Source of the DNA: Opitutales bacterium
GTDB lineage: Bacteria > Verrucomicrobiota > Verrucomicrobiia > Opitutales > Oceanipulchritudinaceae
Length of the DNA: 64,000 bases
Assembly (NCBI GenBank): GCA_020831585.1
Contig: JAFIGE010000001.1
Location: 1-64,000 of the forward strand
Direction of reading: 5' to 3'
The position numbers and the translations under genes are program-made. The notes under the pieces are model-generated. The model ran no database searches, was not told where the DNA came from, and saw only the letters and a program-made list of their open reading frames with translations. This document shows positions 8,888 to 17,756 of the stretch, in pieces. Position 1 is the first letter of the stretch. The number at the start of each line of letters is the position of its first letter.

Positions 8888-9181
8888 GCGGGTCGCTAAT
8901 TCCCCAATATCCGTGCCGCCTCTCGTTACTTTCCTGCGCAATCCGTAGGCCGCCGCCTCGGGATGGGGCTCACAACACGTTCAACTTCCCTCCGTAGGGT
9001 CCGCTTTTGGTCTTTTGGAGCCGGTAGTCCGCCATCAGCTTCCAGTATCCACATTCCTGATGCCTCTTATCTGCTCCCCGGTCCCTATCATCAACCGAAA
9101 ATGGTCAAAGAGAAGGGGCGGCTTTTAGTGTTCTGAATATAGCTATTGACAGTGCGTAGGCCAGACGCTTGCGTAGCGGAC
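8888..9181. other. Intergenic stretch with no recognisable gene
   Basis: These 294 bases between the glyA hairpin and the RAYT remnant contain no open frame with coding character on either strand. The composition shifts to AT-rich near 9120-9150, where TTGACA (9145-9150) precedes the start of the transposase remnant by about 31 nt. Full-length RAYT genes elsewhere in the window show a similarly placed box. Confidence 0.6.
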
Positions 9182-9496
9182 ATGAGCCGAAGGCTTTGTC
9201 GTCGGTTGCGGTGCCCGCAGTTGGCATGCAACCACTTTATCTCGCGAGTGGTGCAGAAAAGGCGGCTGATGAATGAGGAGGCGATGGAGGCCATGCGCCA
9301 TATTATGCGCTCGCAAGCGGCGTTCGCGGGGATGGAGGTGCTGACGTATTGCTTTATGGCGAATCACTTCCACATCTTCGTGCGACTCGATCCGAAGGAA
9401 ATAGAGCATCTGGATGATGAGGGGCTGGTGGGGGGCTGGACTATAAGAAGGGAAGAAAGGCCCAGCCAGTTGCTCAAGACGCCGGGGCTGATCTGA
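9182..9496 (+). pseudogene. RAYT (Y1 transposase) remnant, N-terminal third only
   Basis: The frame encodes the N-terminal part of a REP-associated tyrosine transposase: a SRVVQKRRLMNEEAMEAM stretch close to the full-length copy at 17757-18749 (SRVVQKRFLIDEEGMVEM), then TYCFMANHFHIFVRLDP with the metal-binding His-x-His. After about residue 85 it departs from the family (WTIRREERPS) and stops, lacking the RFxSVLVE and [11 protein letters not shown] regions that hold the catalytic tyrosine. It therefore cannot be an active Y1 nuclease. It probably reflects decay by deletion of a once full copy. The 14-mer TGACAACCTTTGTG follows at 9547. Confidence 0.8.
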
Positions 9497-9631
9497 CGAA
9501 GGTAGCGACGGTCTTAAAACGCCGCCCCAAAGGCCCCCATCCAATATGACAACCTTTGTGGATCAACCCCCAGCAAAGGAGCCGGCGTCATAAATTTTGA
9601 CCCCGCTCCGTTCGCCCGCTTGATTCGCACC

Positions 9632-10621
9632 ATGGATGCCCCTTCGCCGATTCCGGAAAACAGGCCGCCCGCCGGAGAGAGCGAATCCGGCGGCAAACCG
9701 CCGCCCGCGGCCCCCACCGCACCGCCCGCGGTGGCTGTCCGGCGGGCACCCAGCGCGCGCCGCGCCCATGAATACGGCCTCGTCGCCCTCAGCCAGGGGA
9801 TTTCCTATTCCATCGAGCCCACGGCGGAGGGCGAGTTTCAGGTGGTGGTCGATGCCCACGCGGCGGAGCGCGCGGCCCGCCAGATGGATTATTACGATCA
9901 CGAAAGCCGTTACTGGCCGCCGGCTCCCCTGCGCGTGCCCGACCACGCCCATGGCGGGTGGGCGGTCGCCGGTTGGGCCGCTCTGCTCCTCGGGGGCTAC
10001 GCCTGGCAGATGTCCGAAGCGGGATGGCGCGAGGCCGCTTTGTCCGATTCCACGCGGATTTTCGCCGAGGGCGAGTTCTGGCGGGCGTGGACCGCTCTTC
10101 TCCTCCATGCCGACGGAGCCCACCTCGGTGCCAATCTCGTTTTCGGGGCCTTTTTCCTCTATTGGGCAGCGCGTTCCTTCGGCCCGGGAGCCGCGTGGTT
10201 GGCTGTCTGGCTCGCCGGGGCCGGGGGCAATCTCCTCAACGCGCTCTTCTATTACCCGGAAATTCACCGATCCCTCGGGGCCTCCACCGCTGTCTTCGCG
10301 GCTATCGGGCTGCTTGCCGCCTATCCCCTCGGCTGCTCCGCCCGCCTGCGCAAACCCCTTTTCCGGAACACCGGGTGGATTCCGCTCGTCGGCGGGGCGC
10401 TCCTCCTCGGCTGGTTTGGAAGCGGTCAGGGCGATGCCCGCACCGATGTGACGGCCCACCTCGCCGGTTTTCTGGCGGCCCTTCCCCTCGGCTTTTTCCT
10501 CGCCTGGTATGGGGGCGGCAAACAGCGCCCGCCCGCGCGCGAGTGGATGTGGGCAGCCATGGGCACGTTGCCGCTCATCTGGGCCTTGTGGCAAGCCGCG
10601 CGCCTCATGGGAGCCGGTTGA
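9632..10621 (+). CDS. Rhomboid-family intramembrane serine protease
   Basis: A multi-pass membrane protease that cleaves substrates within the bilayer. After a 50-residue proline-rich cytoplasmic tail and a soluble region, the rhomboid core begins with FWRAWTALLLHADGAHLGAN, the conserved loop-1 and helix-2 region. The catalytic serine is S218 in GASTAVFA and the histidine partner is H276 in DVTAHLAGF. About six to seven hydrophobic segments are visible. An in-frame TTG at 9620 would add four residues; neither start has a clear ribosome binding site. It stands alone, upstream of the deoC promoter. Substrates cannot be inferred. Confidence 0.88.
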   Translation: MDAPSPIPENRPPAGESESGGKPPPAAPTAPPAVAVRRAPSARRAHEYGLVALSQGISYSIEPTAEGEFQVVVDAHAAERAARQMDYYDHESRYWPPAPLRVPDHAHGGWAVAGWAALLLGGYAWQMSEAGWREAALSDSTRIFAEGEFWRAWTALLLHADGAHLGANLVFGAFFLYWAARSFGPGAAWLAVWLAGAGGNLLNALFYYPEIHRSLGASTAVFAAIGLLAAYPLGCSARLRKPLFRNTGWIPLVGGALLLGWFGSGQGDARTDVTAHLAGFLAALPLGFFLAWYGGGKQRPPAREWMWAAMGTLPLIWALWQAARLMGAG

Positions 10622-10661
10622 GCGGGCAATGACCGCGCCTAAAGTGCTCCTGCAAAACCGG

Positions 10662-10690
10662 TTGACTCCAAATCCTCGGGCGCAGATAAA
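10662..10690 (+). promoter_or_regulatory. Predicted sigma-70 promoter of the deoC operon
   Basis: TTGACT (10662-10667) is followed after exactly 17 bases by GATAAA (10685-10690). The deoC ATG lies 27 nt after the -10 box. Placement and spacing are good; activity is inferred. Confidence 0.5.
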
Positions 10691-10717
10691 ACCATCCGTC
10701 ATGACCCCAGCCGATCG

Positions 10718-11623
10718 ATGAAACCGGTTCCGCGTTATCTTCAACACAGCCCGCCTGTCGACGCCGTCGGCATCACCGAGCGCGTGGCCCGCTTCAAGAC
10801 CCGCAGCATCAAGGCGGCGACCAAGGTTTCCGGCCTCAAGCTTGCCCTGAGCATGCTCGACCTCACCACGCTCGAAGGCAAGGACTCTCCCGGGAAGGTG
10901 CGCCAGCTCTGCCGCAAAGCCATCACGCCCGATCCCGCCGACCCCAGCCTCCCGCACGTGGGCGCGGTGTGCGTTTACCCGACCATGGTGGCCACCGCGC
11001 ACAAGGCGCTCAAGGGTAGCGGCGTTCACCTCGCCTCCGTCGCCACCTCCTTTCCCAGCGGACTCGGCACCCTCGCCGCGCGTCTGGAGGAGATCCGCTA
11101 CGCCGTGGGCGAAGGAGCCGATGAGATCGACATGGTCATTTCCCGCGGACGGTTTCTTGCCGGGGAGTTCAACTACGTCTTCGATGAGATTGCCGCCTGC
11201 AAGGAGGCCTGCGGCACCGCCCACCTCAAGGTCATTCTCGAAACCGGCGAGCTCCACACTTACGACAACGTCCGCCGCGCAAGCGATCTCGCCATGGAGG
11301 CCGGGGCCGACTTCATCAAAACATCGACCGGCAAGATGGCCCCCGCCGCGACTCCCGAGGTCACCCTCGTCATGCTCCAGGCCATTCAGGACTATCATGA
11401 ACGCACCGGGCGCATGATCGGGATGAAGCCCGCTGGCGGTATCCGCGATGCCAAGACCGCCCTCTCCTATCTGGTCATGGTGCGCGAAGTCCTCGGACCG
11501 GATTGGCTCAACCCGGACTGGTTCCGCTTCGGGGCCAGCACCCTCGCCAACGACATCCTCATGCAACTGGCCAAGCAACGCACCGGCCACTACGCCTCCC
11601 CCGACTATTTCTCCAACGACTGA
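10718..11623 (+). CDS. deoC: Deoxyribose-phosphate aldolase
   Basis: DeoC splits 2-deoxyribose 5-phosphate into glyceraldehyde 3-phosphate and acetaldehyde in deoxynucleoside catabolism. This is the longer form (301 aa). The Schiff-base lysine is in DFIKTSTGK and the second lysine in GMKPAGGIR. Other family stretches are CVYPTMV, SVATSFPSG and EIDMVISRG. The ALDH gene starts 5 nt after its stop, and an ALDH-like gene follows. The three genes plausibly form one unit in which the acetaldehyde is oxidised further. Confidence 0.95.
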   Translation: MKPVPRYLQHSPPVDAVGITERVARFKTRSIKAATKVSGLKLALSMLDLTTLEGKDSPGKVRQLCRKAITPDPADPSLPHVGAVCVYPTMVATAHKALKGSGVHLASVATSFPSGLGTLAARLEEIRYAVGEGADEIDMVISRGRFLAGEFNYVFDEIAACKEACGTAHLKVILETGELHTYDNVRRASDLAMEAGADFIKTSTGKMAPAATPEVTLVMLQAIQDYHERTGRMIGMKPAGGIRDAKTALSYLVMVREVLGPDWLNPDWFRFGASTLANDILMQLAKQRTGHYASPDYFSND

Positions 11624-11627
11624 GCCC

Positions 11628-13133
11628 ATGGCCGCGAAAAAGAAAAACAAGAAAGCGACGGTCGCCCCCTCCCCCGCCGACAACCGGGACTTCCGCACCG
11701 GGGAACTCTACGCGCCCGCTCCGGAAGCCCGCGACCACGCCACCATCGAGGCGCGTTACGACCTCTTCATTGGCGGCAAATTTGTCCCCGCCGAAAACGG
11801 AAAGGTTTTTGCCACCGTCAACCCGGCCACCGAGGAGACGCTCTCCGAAGTCGCCGCCGCGGGAGCTGCCGATGTCGACCGGGCCGTCGCTGCCGCGCGC
11901 AAGGCTTTCCCTGCCTGGTCCCGCCTGAAGGCCGCCGAACGGGGCAAATACCTCTTCCGCCTTGCCCGTCTCCTGCAGGAGCGCGCGCGCGAGTTTGCGG
12001 TCATCGAAAGCCTCGACGGCGGCAAGCCCATCCGCGAATCACGCGATATCGATATCCCCCTCGCCGCCGCCCACTTCTTCTACTACGCCGGTTGGGCGGA
12101 TAAACTCGCCTACGCCTTCCCCGGAAGGAACGTTGCCCCGCTCGGTGTCGCCGCGCAGATCATTCCCTGGAATTTCCCCCTCCTCATGGCGGCTTGGAAA
12201 ATCGCCCCCGCCCTCGCCTGCGGCAACACGGTCGTCCTCAAGCCCGCCGAAACCACGCCCCTCACCGCGCTTAAACTCGCCGAACTCATCGCCGATGCCG
12301 ACCTCCCGCCGGGCGTCGTGAACATCCTCACCGGCAACGGCTCGACGGGCGATGCCCTCGTGCGCCATCCCGATATCGACAAGGTCGCCTTCACCGGCTC
12401 GACCGCCGTCGGCAAGCGCATTCAAAAGGCCCTCGCCGCGCGCGGCACCCCGCATACCCTCGAACTCGGGGGAAAGGCCGCCCACATCATCTTCGACGAT
12501 GCCCCCATCGATCAGGCCGTCGAAGGTATCGTCAACGGGATCTTCTTCAATCAAGGGCACGTGTGCTGCGCCGGATCCCGCCTGCTGGTCCAGGAAGGCG
12601 TGGCCGGTACCATCATTCGCAAACTCAAGCGCCGCATGGAAACCCTCATCGTCGGCGACCCCCTCGACAAAAACACCGACATCGGGGCCATCAACTCGCG
12701 CGCCCAGCTGGAGCGTATTCGCGAACTCGTCGACTCCGGCGTCCGCGAGGGAGCCAGCCTCCACCAAAGTGCCCAACCCCTGCCCGCCAAAGGCTATTGG
12801 TTCGCCCCCACCATCTTCACCGACACCGCCCAAAGCCAGCGCATCGTGCAGGAGGAAATCTTCGGACCCGTCCTCACCATCTCCACTTTCCGCACCCCCG
12901 ATGAAGCCGTGGACAAGGCCAACAACACCCCCTACGGCCTCTCCGGCGGTGTCTGGACCGATAAAGGAGCCCGCATCTTTGGCGCCACGCGCGCCCTCCG
13001 CGCCGGCGTTGTCTGGGCCAACACCTTCAACCGATTCGACCCCGCCTCCCCCTTCGGCGGATACAAAGAGAGTGGCCTCGGCCGCGAAGGGGGCCTCCAG
13101 GGCCTCGCCCCCTACCTCCACCTTCTCCCCTGA
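11628..13133 (+). CDS. NAD(P)-dependent aldehyde dehydrogenase
   Basis: A full-length ALDH (501 aa) that oxidises an aldehyde to the acid. After a lysine-rich start come the cofactor-domain motifs IIPWNFPLL and VLKPAE, FTGSTAVGK, the general-base region LELGGKAAHIIF, and the catalytic cysteine in FNQGHVCCAGSRL. EEIFGPVL near the C-terminus is also present. The ATG at 11628 is chosen because it lies 5 nt after deoC; the frame is open further upstream inside deoC but has no ALDH character there. Position after deoC points to acetaldehyde as substrate, by inference. Confidence 0.93.
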   Translation: MAAKKKNKKATVAPSPADNRDFRTGELYAPAPEARDHATIEARYDLFIGGKFVPAENGKVFATVNPATEETLSEVAAAGAADVDRAVAAARKAFPAWSRLKAAERGKYLFRLARLLQERAREFAVIESLDGGKPIRESRDIDIPLAAAHFFYYAGWADKLAYAFPGRNVAPLGVAAQIIPWNFPLLMAAWKIAPALACGNTVVLKPAETTPLTALKLAELIADADLPPGVVNILTGNGSTGDALVRHPDIDKVAFTGSTAVGKRIQKALAARGTPHTLELGGKAAHIIFDDAPIDQAVEGIVNGIFFNQGHVCCAGSRLLVQEGVAGTIIRKLKRRMETLIVGDPLDKNTDIGAINSRAQLERIRELVDSGVREGASLHQSAQPLPAKGYWFAPTIFTDTAQSQRIVQEEIFGPVLTISTFRTPDEAVDKANNTPYGLSGGVWTDKGARIFGATRALRAGVVWANTFNRFDPASPFGGYKESGLGREGGLQGLAPYLHLLP

Positions 13134-13151
13134 TCTCCTTATCTCCTTTCC

Positions 13152-14006
13152 ATGAACGAACGCCTTCCCGTCTTGAAGACCTACAAACTGTTCATCGGCG
13201 GCAAATTTCCCCGCACCGAATCCGGCCGTGCCCGCGCCCTCAAAGGCAAAGCCGGCCGACTCATCGCCAACGTCTCCCTCGCCAGCCGCAAAGACTTCCG
13301 CAACGCCGTCGTCGCCGCGCGCGCCGCCTTCCCCGGTTGGAGCGGGGCCACCGCCTACCTCCGCGGCCAGATCCTCTACCGCGCCGCCGAGATGCTCGAA
13401 GGCCGCGCCGCGCAGTTCGCCGACGAACTCAACGCCCAGGGCACCCCGCCCGCCCGCGCCCGCCGTGAAGTCGCCGACGCCATCGACCTCCTCGTTCACT
13501 ACGCCGGATGGACCGATAAGTTCCCCGCCCTCTTCAGCACCGTCAATCCCGTCGCCAGCGCCCACTTCAACTTCTCCGTCCCCGAACCCACCGGCATCGT
13601 CGCCGTCATCGCCCCACCCGCACCCGGCCTCCTCGGCTTCATCGCCGCCATCGCCCCCGTCATCGCCGGAGGCAACACCGCCGTGGCCCTCGCCTCGCCC
13701 GACTTCCCCCTCTCCGCCATCAGCCTCGCCGAAGTCCTCCACGACAGCGACCTCCCCGGCGGAGTCGTCAACATCCTCACCGGCGACCTCGCCGAACTCC
13801 TCCCCCACCTCTCCACCCACATGGACGTCAACGGCATCGCCGCCCACGGCCAGTCCGACGAAACCCACCGCCTCCTCCGCGAAAACGCCGCCCTCAACAT
13901 CAAGCGCCTCGCCCTCCACCCCGCCACCAACCTCTCCGGCGACCCCTACAAAATCCTCGCCTTCCAGGAAACCAAAACCACCTGGCACCCCACCCACCTC
14001 CGCTGA
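13152..14006 (+). CDS. Short ALDH-like protein lacking catalytic residues
   Basis: A 284-residue protein related to the N-terminal, cofactor-binding part of aldehyde dehydrogenases: KLFIGGKFPRTESGR, ARAAFPGWSGATAYLRG, VAVIAPPAPGLLGF and the glycine-rich LPGGVVNILTGD. The sequence ends near the point where ALDHs carry the catalytic Glu and Cys, so neither is present. It follows the complete ALDH by 18 nt. It may be a non-catalytic partner subunit instead of a broken gene: the frame is intact, and the ending ETKTTWHP looks like a proper C-terminus. Alternatively, the RAYT starting 104 nt downstream may mark a boundary where the gene was shortened. Confidence 0.8.
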   Translation: MNERLPVLKTYKLFIGGKFPRTESGRARALKGKAGRLIANVSLASRKDFRNAVVAARAAFPGWSGATAYLRGQILYRAAEMLEGRAAQFADELNAQGTPPARARREVADAIDLLVHYAGWTDKFPALFSTVNPVASAHFNFSVPEPTGIVAVIAPPAPGLLGFIAAIAPVIAGGNTAVALASPDFPLSAISLAEVLHDSDLPGGVVNILTGDLAELLPHLSTHMDVNGIAAHGQSDETHRLLRENAALNIKRLALHPATNLSGDPYKILAFQETKTTWHPTHLR

Positions 14007-14109
14007 CACCTCCCCGCCCCACTTTCACCAATCAACAAACAGAAAATTTTTATACCATTTATATTTAAGCTTGACTGGCTCTTGGTGGTTTGCAGGCTGT
14101 GACAGCAAC

Positions 14110-15108
14110 ATGATGCAGCTCATTCCTCCGAAGTCCCGACGCGCGCCCCGTATCCTTGGCAAGAGAGGAGAACCGGCGCATTATCACGTGGTCAGCCGGG
14201 TGGTTGACCGGACTTTTCGCCTCACGGATGCAGACAAGGAAGCTTTTCGCGGCTTGCTTCGGCGGGTGGCGGAGTTCTGCGGGGTGCATGTGCTGACTTA
14301 TGCGATCCTGGACAACCACTTCCACCTCCTCCTGGAGGTGCCCGCATCACCGGGTGATCCGGATGATGAGGAACTCCGCCGCCGTGGCCGCTTGCTCTAC
14401 GGAAAGGAGAGGAAGCGGCAGCCCCTATCCTTTTTTCGCATCGACCGGGCCCTGGAAGCCGGCGGTGAGATACGCGATCAAATGAGGGCGCTGCTGATTG
14501 GGCGCATGGCCTCTCTTCCGATGTTCGTAAAGATCCTCAAACAACGCTTCTCCATCATCTACAACCGCAAGCACGACCGCCTGGGCACTCTTTGGGAGGA
14601 TCGTTTCCACAGCGTTTTGGTGGAAGATTCCGGTGCCGCGCTGACCGCCGTAGCCGCCTACATCGATCTGAATCCCGTGCGCGCGGGAATCGTGCAAGAC
14701 CCCAAGGATTATCGGTTCAGCGGGTATGGGGAAGCGGCAGGCACGCAGCGCGGATTCGCCCAGTTCCCCTTGTTTGTTCGCCTTGCGGCGGACTACGCCG
14801 AGTCCACCGGGCAAATCGCCACCCTCTATCGTCGCCGCCTCTTTATCTCCGGGTCTAATCCGGGCAAAGGAGGGGTTGTCTCCAAGGCGGCGTTGACCCG
14901 CGTTCTTCGCCAAGACGGTAAGCTCCCAGCTTCTGAGTCACTTTATTGTCGGCTCCGCTACATGACGCAGGGTGCCGTGATCGGCTCGAAGGCCTTTATT
15001 CAAGAGTGGATTGCCGAGAACAAGTCGATCTACTTTCCCAAGCGCCCCAAGAAACCAAAGCCCCTCGTTTTCTCCGAGGACGCGGCTACCCTGTGCAGCC
15101 TTCGCTGA
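14110..15108 (+). CDS. REP-associated tyrosine transposase (RAYT)
   Basis: A Y1 HUH-type transposase of 332 aa related to the TnpA_REP family, single-strand nucleases thought to mobilise or maintain REP hairpins. Visible signatures are [12 protein letters not shown], the metal-binding HxH in [16 protein letters not shown]-like and [13 protein letters not shown], and the region of the nucleophilic tyrosine in [12 protein letters not shown]. The C-terminal part (after about residue 230) resembles that of the copy at 35027-36001 ([13 protein letters not shown] against YFTAGAVVGSRAF). The start ATGATG at 14110 follows an AT-rich leader with TTGACT about 33 nt upstream. The frame is open upstream inside the previous gene, but that part is not transposase. 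Confidence 0.9.
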   Translation: MMQLIPPKSRRAPRILGKRGEPAHYHVVSRVVDRTFRLTDADKEAFRGLLRRVAEFCGVHVLTYAILDNHFHLLLEVPASPGDPDDEELRRRGRLLYGKERKRQPLSFFRIDRALEAGGEIRDQMRALLIGRMASLPMFVKILKQRFSIIYNRKHDRLGTLWEDRFHSVLVEDSGAALTAVAAYIDLNPVRAGIVQDPKDYRFSGYGEAAGTQRGFAQFPLFVRLAADYAESTGQIATLYRRRLFISGSNPGKGGVVSKAALTRVLRQDGKLPASESLYCRLRYMTQGAVIGSKAFIQEWIAENKSIYFPKRPKKPKPLVFSEDAATLCSLR

Positions 15109-15188
15109 CTCAGAAGTCCCTGCATAAGATTTTCTACGTTTTCCCATTAGGGCTTGTCATACCCAAGGCCATCTGTATCTTGGAAAAT

Positions 15189-15362
15189 ATGCTCAGTTGG
15201 ATTCTCACCTTTCTCGTTATTGCCCTGATCGCCGGGGTTCTCGGCTTCACCGGAATCGCCGGTGCGGCCACGGAAATCGCGAAGATCTTGTTTTTCGTGT
15301 TCCTCGTACTTCTTATTCTCTCCGCCTTGGTCGGCGCTTTGCGAGGGCGTCCGCCCGTCTGA
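15189..15362 (+). CDS. DUF1328-type small membrane protein
   Basis: A 57-residue protein with two hydrophobic segments: [20 protein letters not shown], then [20 protein letters not shown] and a short basic end. The pattern matches the DUF1328 (YtjA) family of small membrane proteins, often found beside entericidin-like lipoproteins and general stress genes; no biochemical function is known. The open frame runs in from upstream, but the ATG at 15189 begins exactly at the first hydrophobic stretch. An entericidin-like gene follows 54 nt later. Confidence 0.85.
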   Translation: MLSWILTFLVIALIAGVLGFTGIAGAATEIAKILFFVFLVLLILSALVGALRGRPPV

Positions 15363-15416
15363 TCGGGGTATTTCAGGACGAACCTACAAAAAAGACACAG
15401 CAACCTTGGGGTCATC

Positions 15417-15557
15417 ATGAAAAAGATCTTATCAATGTGGTTTGGTTTGTTTCTCTCTATCGGAGTGCTCGCTTTCCTCACCGGCTGCGAAACCATGCAG
15501 GGAGCCGGACGGGATGTGCAGTCGGCTGGCGAGGCCATCGAAGAGGCCGCCCGCTGA
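15417..15557 (+). CDS. Entericidin-like small lipoprotein, 46 aa
   Basis: A tiny lipoprotein with a signal peptide (MKKILSMWFGLFLSIGVLAF), a lipobox LTGC with the lipidated cysteine at residue 24, and a short mature part rich in Gly, Ala and Glu (ETMQGAGRDVQSAGEAIEE). This is the pattern of the entericidin A/B family, small envelope lipoproteins linked to stress. Family members are frequently stress-induced, and the DUF1328 gene upstream has the same reputation. The next gene is 244 nt downstream, a stretch in which I see nothing recognisable. Confidence 0.85.
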   Translation: MKKILSMWFGLFLSIGVLAFLTGCETMQGAGRDVQSAGEAIEEAAR

Positions 15558-15801
15558 TCGGAAGGCGTAATCCGGCTCAAAGGGCCAGCAATCAGTTACC
15601 TGTTCGTCTTGAAAAGGCGCTCGCATCTTTAGGAATTGTTTCTGAAAGCGAATTCGGCCCGCCCGCGCATGAAATATTCTGGTTCTACGGCTTGCATCAG
15701 CCTATGGGTTTAACGAATGTCACCAAAGAGTCGCCAAGTCGCGTAAGAGCCGTCGGCACCGGCGGTTCCTTTTCCAAATTAAACATTCGTTTCCCCTCTT
15801 C

Positions 15802-16794
15802 ATGACAGAACCTGCTGAATCCGAAATCCTCGAAAAAATCGCTTCCGCCCGAGAGCGCATCTTCCGCGAGTTGCGCAAGGTTGTGATCGGACAGGAGGAG
15901 ATCATCGAAGAGCTGATCACCGGTCTTCTGGCGCGGGGCCATTGCCTGCTCACGGGTGTGCCGGGATTGGGAAAAACGCTGCTCGTGAAGTCGGTGGCGG
16001 ATACGTTTTCCCTGTCCTTCAAGCGTATCCAATTCACACCCGATCTGATGCCCGCCGATATTTTTGGCACCGAGGTGGTGGAAGAGGACCGGTCTACCGG
16101 CGGCCGGGTTTTCCGGTTTGTGAAGGGGCCGATCTTTGCCAATCTCGTCCTCGCCGACGAAATCAACCGCACCCCGGCAAAAACCCAGGCCGCGCTTCTG
16201 GAGGCCATGGAGGAGCGTCAAGTCACGGCCGCCGGCCAAACATTGCCGCTGGAGCCGCCTTTTTTTGTTCTGGCAACGCAGAATCCCATCGAGTTGGAGG
16301 GAACCTATCCCCTGCCCGAGGCGCAGCTGGACCGCTTCCTCCTCAACATCTACATGGACTATCTTCCTGAAGCCGACGAGGTCGCCATGGTTACGGCTAC
16401 AACCGCTCCTCCGGGGGAACGGCCTTCAAAAGTGTTTTCTCAGGAAGAAGTGCTGGAACTTCAATCGTGGGTGCGGCAGGTGCCTGTAGCGGAGAAGGTG
16501 GTGGGCTACGCCGTTAGGCTCGCCCGCTCCACGCGCCCCTCGCAATCGGATGCTCCGGAGTTTATCCGCAAACAGGTGAAGTGGGGAGCGGGTTCGCGGG
16601 CGGCCCAGGCTTTGGTTTTGGCCGGTAAAGCGCGCGCCCTACTCAACGGCCGCTATACCGTTTCCGTGGAGGACATCCGCGCGCTGGCCCTGCCTGTCCT
16701 GCGCCATCGGGTGATCCCGAATTTCCACGCCGAAGCTGATGGTATACGGTCCGACGATATCGTGCGCAAACTCTGTCAAACGGTGCCGGTATGA
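15802..16794 (+). CDS. MoxR-family AAA+ ATPase
   Basis: A 330-residue AAA+ ATPase of the MoxR group, thought to act as a chaperone in maturation of protein complexes with vWA-domain partners. Walker A is GVPGLGKT (52-59), Walker B is LVLADEINR, and sensor 1 is ATQNPIE; the MoxR-typical EGTYPLPEAQLDRF is present. It overlaps the next gene by four bases (ATGA), so the two are translationally coupled. The usual further genes of this operon type (BatA-like vWA proteins, membrane partners) do not follow; a convergent RAYT does instead. Confidence 0.93.
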   Translation: MTEPAESEILEKIASARERIFRELRKVVIGQEEIIEELITGLLARGHCLLTGVPGLGKTLLVKSVADTFSLSFKRIQFTPDLMPADIFGTEVVEEDRSTGGRVFRFVKGPIFANLVLADEINRTPAKTQAALLEAMEERQVTAAGQTLPLEPPFFVLATQNPIELEGTYPLPEAQLDRFLLNIYMDYLPEADEVAMVTATTAPPGERPSKVFSQEEVLELQSWVRQVPVAEKVVGYAVRLARSTRPSQSDAPEFIRKQVKWGAGSRAAQALVLAGKARALLNGRYTVSVEDIRALALPVLRHRVIPNFHAEADGIRSDDIVRKLCQTVPV

Positions 16795-17696
16795 CGGTGT
16801 CCGCGCGCGAGCTGCTTCAGCCATCCGAACTTGTGCGGCTGGAGAATTATGCGCTCATGGCCAAAGCGGCCGTGGAGGGGTTTCTCTCCGGCCTCCACCG
16901 CAGTCTCTTTCACGGCACCGGAACGGAGTTTCTTCAATACCGAAACTACGTTCCCGGCGAGGATCTCAAATACCTCGACTGGAAGGTCTACGCCCGCCGC
17001 GACCGTCTCTACACAAAGGTCTTTCAGGAAGAGACCACGATGAACATCTACTTCATCGTAGACGCGAGCGGTTCCCATGATTACCGGGGCAGCCGCGCCG
17101 CCTGCAGCAAGCTCACCTATGCCTGCATGACAGCAGCGGCGCTGGCCTATCTCGCCTCGAGACAGGGCGACAACATCGCGTTATATGCATACAACGACCA
17201 GATGCGGGAAGCCGTGGAACCGGGTCACCGGACAGGTCACCTGTCGCGCATTCTTCACGCCCTCACACGACTCAAGCCAATCGGCCCGGCAGCACACGAC
17301 AAAGTTTTGCGCGCGGTGGTACCGCAAATGCACCAGCGGGGAATTGTCGTTTTCATCTCCGATATGCTGGAGGCGGAAGAGACCCTGCCGCCGCTCCTTC
17401 GCCAGCTCCGTTTCGCGCACTGCGATACCATTGCCCTGCAAATCCTCGACCCGGACGAACTCGACCTCCCGCATGAACGCGCGGTGCGCTACTTGGACGC
17501 AGAGATGCCCGAAGCAGAAGTAACGACCCACGCCCCGGCGATCCGGGCAGATTATAAGCTCGGGATGGACGCATTTCTCGAAACCCTCGCGAACAACCTC
17601 AAGGGTGCCCAGGTGGATTACCTTCGCCTCCTCACCAACGAGTCACTGGGCACTTCGCTGGCCCGCTACCTCCATAAACGGGAGGCACTGCGCTGA
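16791..17696 (+). CDS. DUF58 / vWA-like protein
   Basis: A 301-residue DUF58 protein, the regular partner of MoxR ATPases. It shows the family block EFLQYRNYVPGEDLKYLDWK and the vWA-like strand MNIYFIVDASGS with the first part of a metal-binding site (DASGS). A second hydrophobic strand reads GIVVFISDML. No membrane helix is visible, so it is probably cytoplasmic or peripheral. It is coupled to the MoxR gene by a 4-bp overlap. It ends 60 nt before the stop of a RAYT gene on the opposite strand. Confidence 0.9.
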   Translation: MTVSARELLQPSELVRLENYALMAKAAVEGFLSGLHRSLFHGTGTEFLQYRNYVPGEDLKYLDWKVYARRDRLYTKVFQEETTMNIYFIVDASGSHDYRGSRAACSKLTYACMTAAALAYLASRQGDNIALYAYNDQMREAVEPGHRTGHLSRILHALTRLKPIGPAAHDKVLRAVVPQMHQRGIVVFISDMLEAEETLPPLLRQLRFAHCDTIALQILDPDELDLPHERAVRYLDAEMPEAEVTTHAPAIRADYKLGMDAFLETLANNLKGAQVDYLRLLTNESLGTSLARYLHKREALR

Positions 17697-17756
17697 GTGA
17701 ACTCGTCCGGGCTTGGCGGATGATCTCATCGGTAAAGTGCTCGGGAAAAGGGTCCC

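Noticed and set aside
9563-11698. 711-codon minus-strand frame opposite rhomboid and deoC
   Set aside because: It covers two genes of clear function on the other strand and shows no motif.
12039-14009. 656-codon minus-strand frame opposite the ALDH genes
   Set aside because: Gly/Glu/Val-rich mirror of high-GC coding DNA; no domain.
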